Below, piece by piece: positions 5,579 through 7,184 of a stretch of 7,184 nucleotides of DNA. Source of the DNA: JAYZDB01 sp036338025. GTDB taxonomy: Bacteria; Planctomycetota; UBA1135; UBA2386. Below the pieces are notes generated by a model. It did not search any database. It was given only the letters and a program-made list of their open reading frames with translations, and was not told the DNA's origin. Both the position numbers and the translations under genes were made by a program. The stretch is from contig JAYZDB010000019.1 in NCBI GenBank assembly GCA_036338025.1, forward strand, positions 1-7,184. The letters are read 5' to 3'. Numbering within the stretch: position 1 is the first letter of the stretch; each line of letters opens with the position of its first letter.

Positions 5579-7054
5579 TCAGCCACCTCCGAGTGGAATC
5601 GGGATGCAGTTAAACAGGTATAGCGTGCCGCTCTCAGCGTCCGACTCGTAGCTGAACAGGAAGGGCACCGAGGTCTGGGTCCGTTCCCCGCGGGTCCTGG
5701 TGGTGTAGAGGTGGCCAGCGGTCTGGACGGCGTGGTCGTCCTGGCCACGGGTGCGGCCCTTGACCAGGGTGTAGAGCCAGTCGTAGGCCTCGCTGACGCC
5801 GACCTCGTTGCCGTCGCGGTAGAACCACGGCGACGGAAAGCTCCACTCGCTGGTGCCCTGGTGTTTTTTGTCGACGTGGAACAAGGGCCAGATCTGCAGG
5901 TAGTCATCTTCGCCGCCGTCTTTCCGGTCGCGGTGAACCGCTTTGTAGAACGGCACCACCCAGCGCTGGGTTTGGACACCATCGGGGTCATCGTACTTGC
6001 GCCACCAGATCAGTGGCCACAGAAACGACCAGGAGTTCTGGTGTAATCCGGTGGTTCGGGAGACCAGTGGCCACAGCCACCAGGTGTGGGTCTCCCGTCC
6101 CTCCGTGTTGTCGTAGAGGGAGTGGAACAACGGCCAGAGGATGTCGAGTTGCTTTTTCTTGTCCTTGATTTCCTGACCGCGAAACAAGGGCCACAGGAAA
6201 CTCCAGCTGCTGATCTTCTCACTCGTCTGCCAGCTGACCAGCGGCCAGATCGCGAAGTTGCTCATCGGGTCATCGGTGTCCATGTACTCCGTGCCCCAGG
6301 AGAAGATCGGCCAGAGCAGCGAGTAGCGCGCAAATCGCCCAGCCTGTGAGATGAAGGAGTAGAGCGGCAGGATCCTGTGCCAGCGGGTGTCACCGTCTGA
6401 TGGACCGGCACCGGTGCCGAGCAGCGGCCACAGCACGATGTGGCCGACTCGTTCGTCCTTCTCGGTGCGCGTGTAGAGCGGCCACAACACGAAGGTCAAG
6501 CGGTCGTAGGTCAGGAATTGACCAGGTCCATCGAGGTACACCGGAAACAGCCCGAAGTAGGAGTCCGGGTCTGCGTCGGGGGATTCCTGGTCGCTGCCGC
6601 CCCAGAAGAACGGGAACAGGAAATACCAATCCGATTCCGAACGGCCGTCGACGAACTTCCGGTGGTCGTAGGAGGCCAGCGGAAACAGCCGGGCGTGGGT
6701 CTCATCGGCCGAGGTGCGGACCCGGCCGAGCGGCCACAGGAACTGGTGGTCCGACCGTGACACCGGAGTTCGGCCAGACATCCCGGCTGCTGCCTTGGCC
6801 GGCTCTGGCCCGAAGCCGGGTAGATCCGGGTGGGTAAGGCGCCGGTAGAACGGGCGGATCCGGAAGTCGCCGCCACCCTCGGCAGTCGCCTGGTAGTGGA
6901 TCAGGGGCCAGGCGACGTCCATCTCGAGCACCTTGCCGGCCTCGTCCAGCCGGTGCCGGTAGATCGGCGACAGGTTGAACTCCGACGGCAGCACGGAGCA
7001 GCCGCCGAGGCAGCCTGCAGCGAGGTACAGCAGCAGCTGGCGTCTGATCCCCAT
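5579..7054 (-). CDS. Predicted lipoprotein with about 19 W-P-L repeats, first gene of the Mla-type operon; function unknown
   Basis: I do not recognise a named family. From the ATG at 7054 the product has 491 residues. It begins M-G-I-R-R-Q, then a hydrophobic core L-L-L-Y-L-A-A-G-C, then lipobox L-G-G-C with Cys19 as the predicted lipidated residue, so it is expected on the outer face of the inner membrane or in the outer membrane. The body is an array of short units centred on [FIVL]-[WFL]-P-[LFI]-[FYVL], roughly one every 20 residues, separated by polar loops rich in D, G, R and K. There are no predicted helical membrane spans after the signal. The frame stays open upstream to a TTG at 7132, but that start would put 26 charged residues before the signal peptide, so 7054 is preferred; its purine run GAGAGG is very close to the ATG. 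The stop at 5579 lies 3 bases before the permease start, tying it to lipid transport. A beta-barrel, beta-solenoid or propeller fold is possible. Gene call firm, role inferred. Confidence 0.85.
   Translation of the reverse strand: MGIRRQLLLYLAAGCLGGCSVLPSEFNLSPIYRHRLDEAGKVLEMDVAWPLIHYQATAEGGGDFRIRPFYRRLTHPDLPGFGPEPAKAAAGMSGRTPVSRSDHQFLWPLGRVRTSADETHARLFPLASYDHRKFVDGRSESDWYFLFPFFWGGSDQESPDADPDSYFGLFPVYLDGPGQFLTYDRLTFVLWPLYTRTEKDERVGHIVLWPLLGTGAGPSDGDTRWHRILPLYSFISQAGRFARYSLLWPIFSWGTEYMDTDDPMSNFAIWPLVSWQTSEKISSWSFLWPLFRGQEIKDKKKQLDILWPLFHSLYDNTEGRETHTWWLWPLVSRTTGLHQNSWSFLWPLIWWRKYDDPDGVQTQRWVVPFYKAVHRDRKDGGEDDYLQIWPLFHVDKKHQGTSEWSFPSPWFYRDGNEVGVSEAYDWLYTLVKGRTRGQDDHAVQTAGHLYTTRTRGERTQTSVPFLFSYESDAESGTLYLFNCIPIPLGGG
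5585..5590 (-). promoter_or_regulatory. Strong Shine-Dalgarno of the permease gene, inside the upstream gene's last codons
   Basis: Read on the minus strand, GGAGGT lies 9 nt before the permease ATG at 5575 and forms part of the Gly-Gly-Gly codons that end the lipoprotein. It is the best ribosome-binding site in the window. It supports the 5575 start and indicates that translation of the two genes is coupled. Confidence 0.75.
5819..6973 (-). repeat. Array of about 19 W-P-L motif repeats in the lipoprotein
   Basis: In the 491-residue numbering the motif proline falls at 30, 50, 68, 108, 125, 148, 171, 192, 210, 230, 249, 271, 289, 308, 329, 347, 368, 390 and 409. Spacing is 17-23 residues apart from one double gap (68 to 108). 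Typical units are V-L-W-P-L-Y, L-L-W-P-I-F, A-I-W-P-L-V, F-L-W-P-L-F, I-L-W-P-L-F and Q-I-W-P-L-F. A looser unit (V-P-F-L-F) sits near 464. The pattern is alternating hydrophobic and aromatic with turn-rich linkers, which reads as repeated beta-strands. Confidence 0.85.
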
Positions 7055-7092
7055 CCCTCTCAAGTTCGCCCGTTCTTCATGGTCATGAAGCT

Positions 7093-7182
7093 CTAACGAA
7101 AAGACTCTCGCGAAAGACCCTTTCTCACGCAAACAGTCTCAGGATACTTTGCGTCGATGTCTCGCATGATGTCCGCCATCCA
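7093..7182 (-). CDS. Possible C-terminal tail of a further upstream gene (partial)
   Basis: A minus-strand frame open from the window edge reads W-M-A-D-I-M-R-D-I-D-A-K-Y-P-E-T-V-C and ends at TAG (7095-7093) after 29 codons. Composition and third positions in its first half resemble coding sequence. If real, it ends 38 bp before the lipoprotein ATG, so it could belong to the same operon, and the alternative TTG start at 7132 would overlap it. No family is recognisable from so short a piece. A competing reading is a plus-strand gene starting at ATG 7157 and running off the right edge. Confidence 0.35.
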   Translation of the reverse strand, partial: WMADIMRDIDAKYPETVCVRKGLSRESFR

Positions 7183-7184
7183 GC

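Noticed and set aside
5819..6973. CRISPR or DNA-level tandem repeat suggested by recurrent ggccacag/ggccagag words
   Set aside because: The recurring words are the codons for the W-P-L motif; spacing varies and spacers are coding sequence in one continuous frame, so the repeat is a protein feature.
7055..7132. TTG start giving a 517-residue lipoprotein
   Set aside because: It would place a charged 26-residue segment before a clean lipoprotein signal peptide and would overlap the possible upstream gene tail.

Overview
The window is a high-GC (about 60% by eye), gene-dense piece of a bacterial chromosome. An MCE/Mla-type lipid transporter and a signal-peptidase-II lipoprotein point to a diderm (Gram-negative-type) organism. 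I suspect Planctomycetota or a similar non-proteobacterial diderm because of the unusual operon order and the repeat-rich lipoprotein, but the window alone does not settle the phylum. I see no mobile element, CRISPR array, tRNA, rRNA or sign of recent transfer.

Layout, left to right. (a) 1-2183, minus strand: trmD, then rplS, then secD (its 3' part lies outside the window). This is a housekeeping cluster for tRNA m1G37 modification, ribosomal protein L19 and protein export. It lacks the usual upstream rpsP-rimM half. (b) 2184-2264: a short divergent intergenic region with a possible trmD promoter. (c) 2265-2870, plus strand: riboflavin synthase alpha subunit, the only plus-strand gene. (d) 2867-7054, minus strand: a tight four-gene operon, read right to left: a Trp-Pro-Leu repeat lipoprotein of unknown function, an MlaE-type permease, an MlaF-type ATPase and an MlaD-like MCE protein. 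The gaps between these genes are 3, 4 and 2 bases. (e) 7093-7182, minus strand: a possible C-terminal tail of another gene.

How the genes work together: MlaF and MlaE should form the inner-membrane ABC core that drives lipid movement. The MCE protein should be anchored beside it by one N-terminal helix. It carries a striking C-terminal array of seven 34-residue repeats, which could form a long helical rod across the periplasm. The lipoprotein at the head of the operon carries about 19 copies of a roughly 20-residue motif centred on W-P-L-[aromatic/hydrophobic], with an amphipathic beta-strand look. It is the best candidate in the window for something undescribed: possibly the outer-membrane or periplasmic partner of the transporter, in the place MlaA or PqiC takes elsewhere. 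That role is inferred from operon context and sequence pattern, not from a recognised family.

The riboflavin synthase and MCE genes converge and overlap by 4 bp through a CTAG palindrome that supplies both stop codons, so no terminator fits between them.
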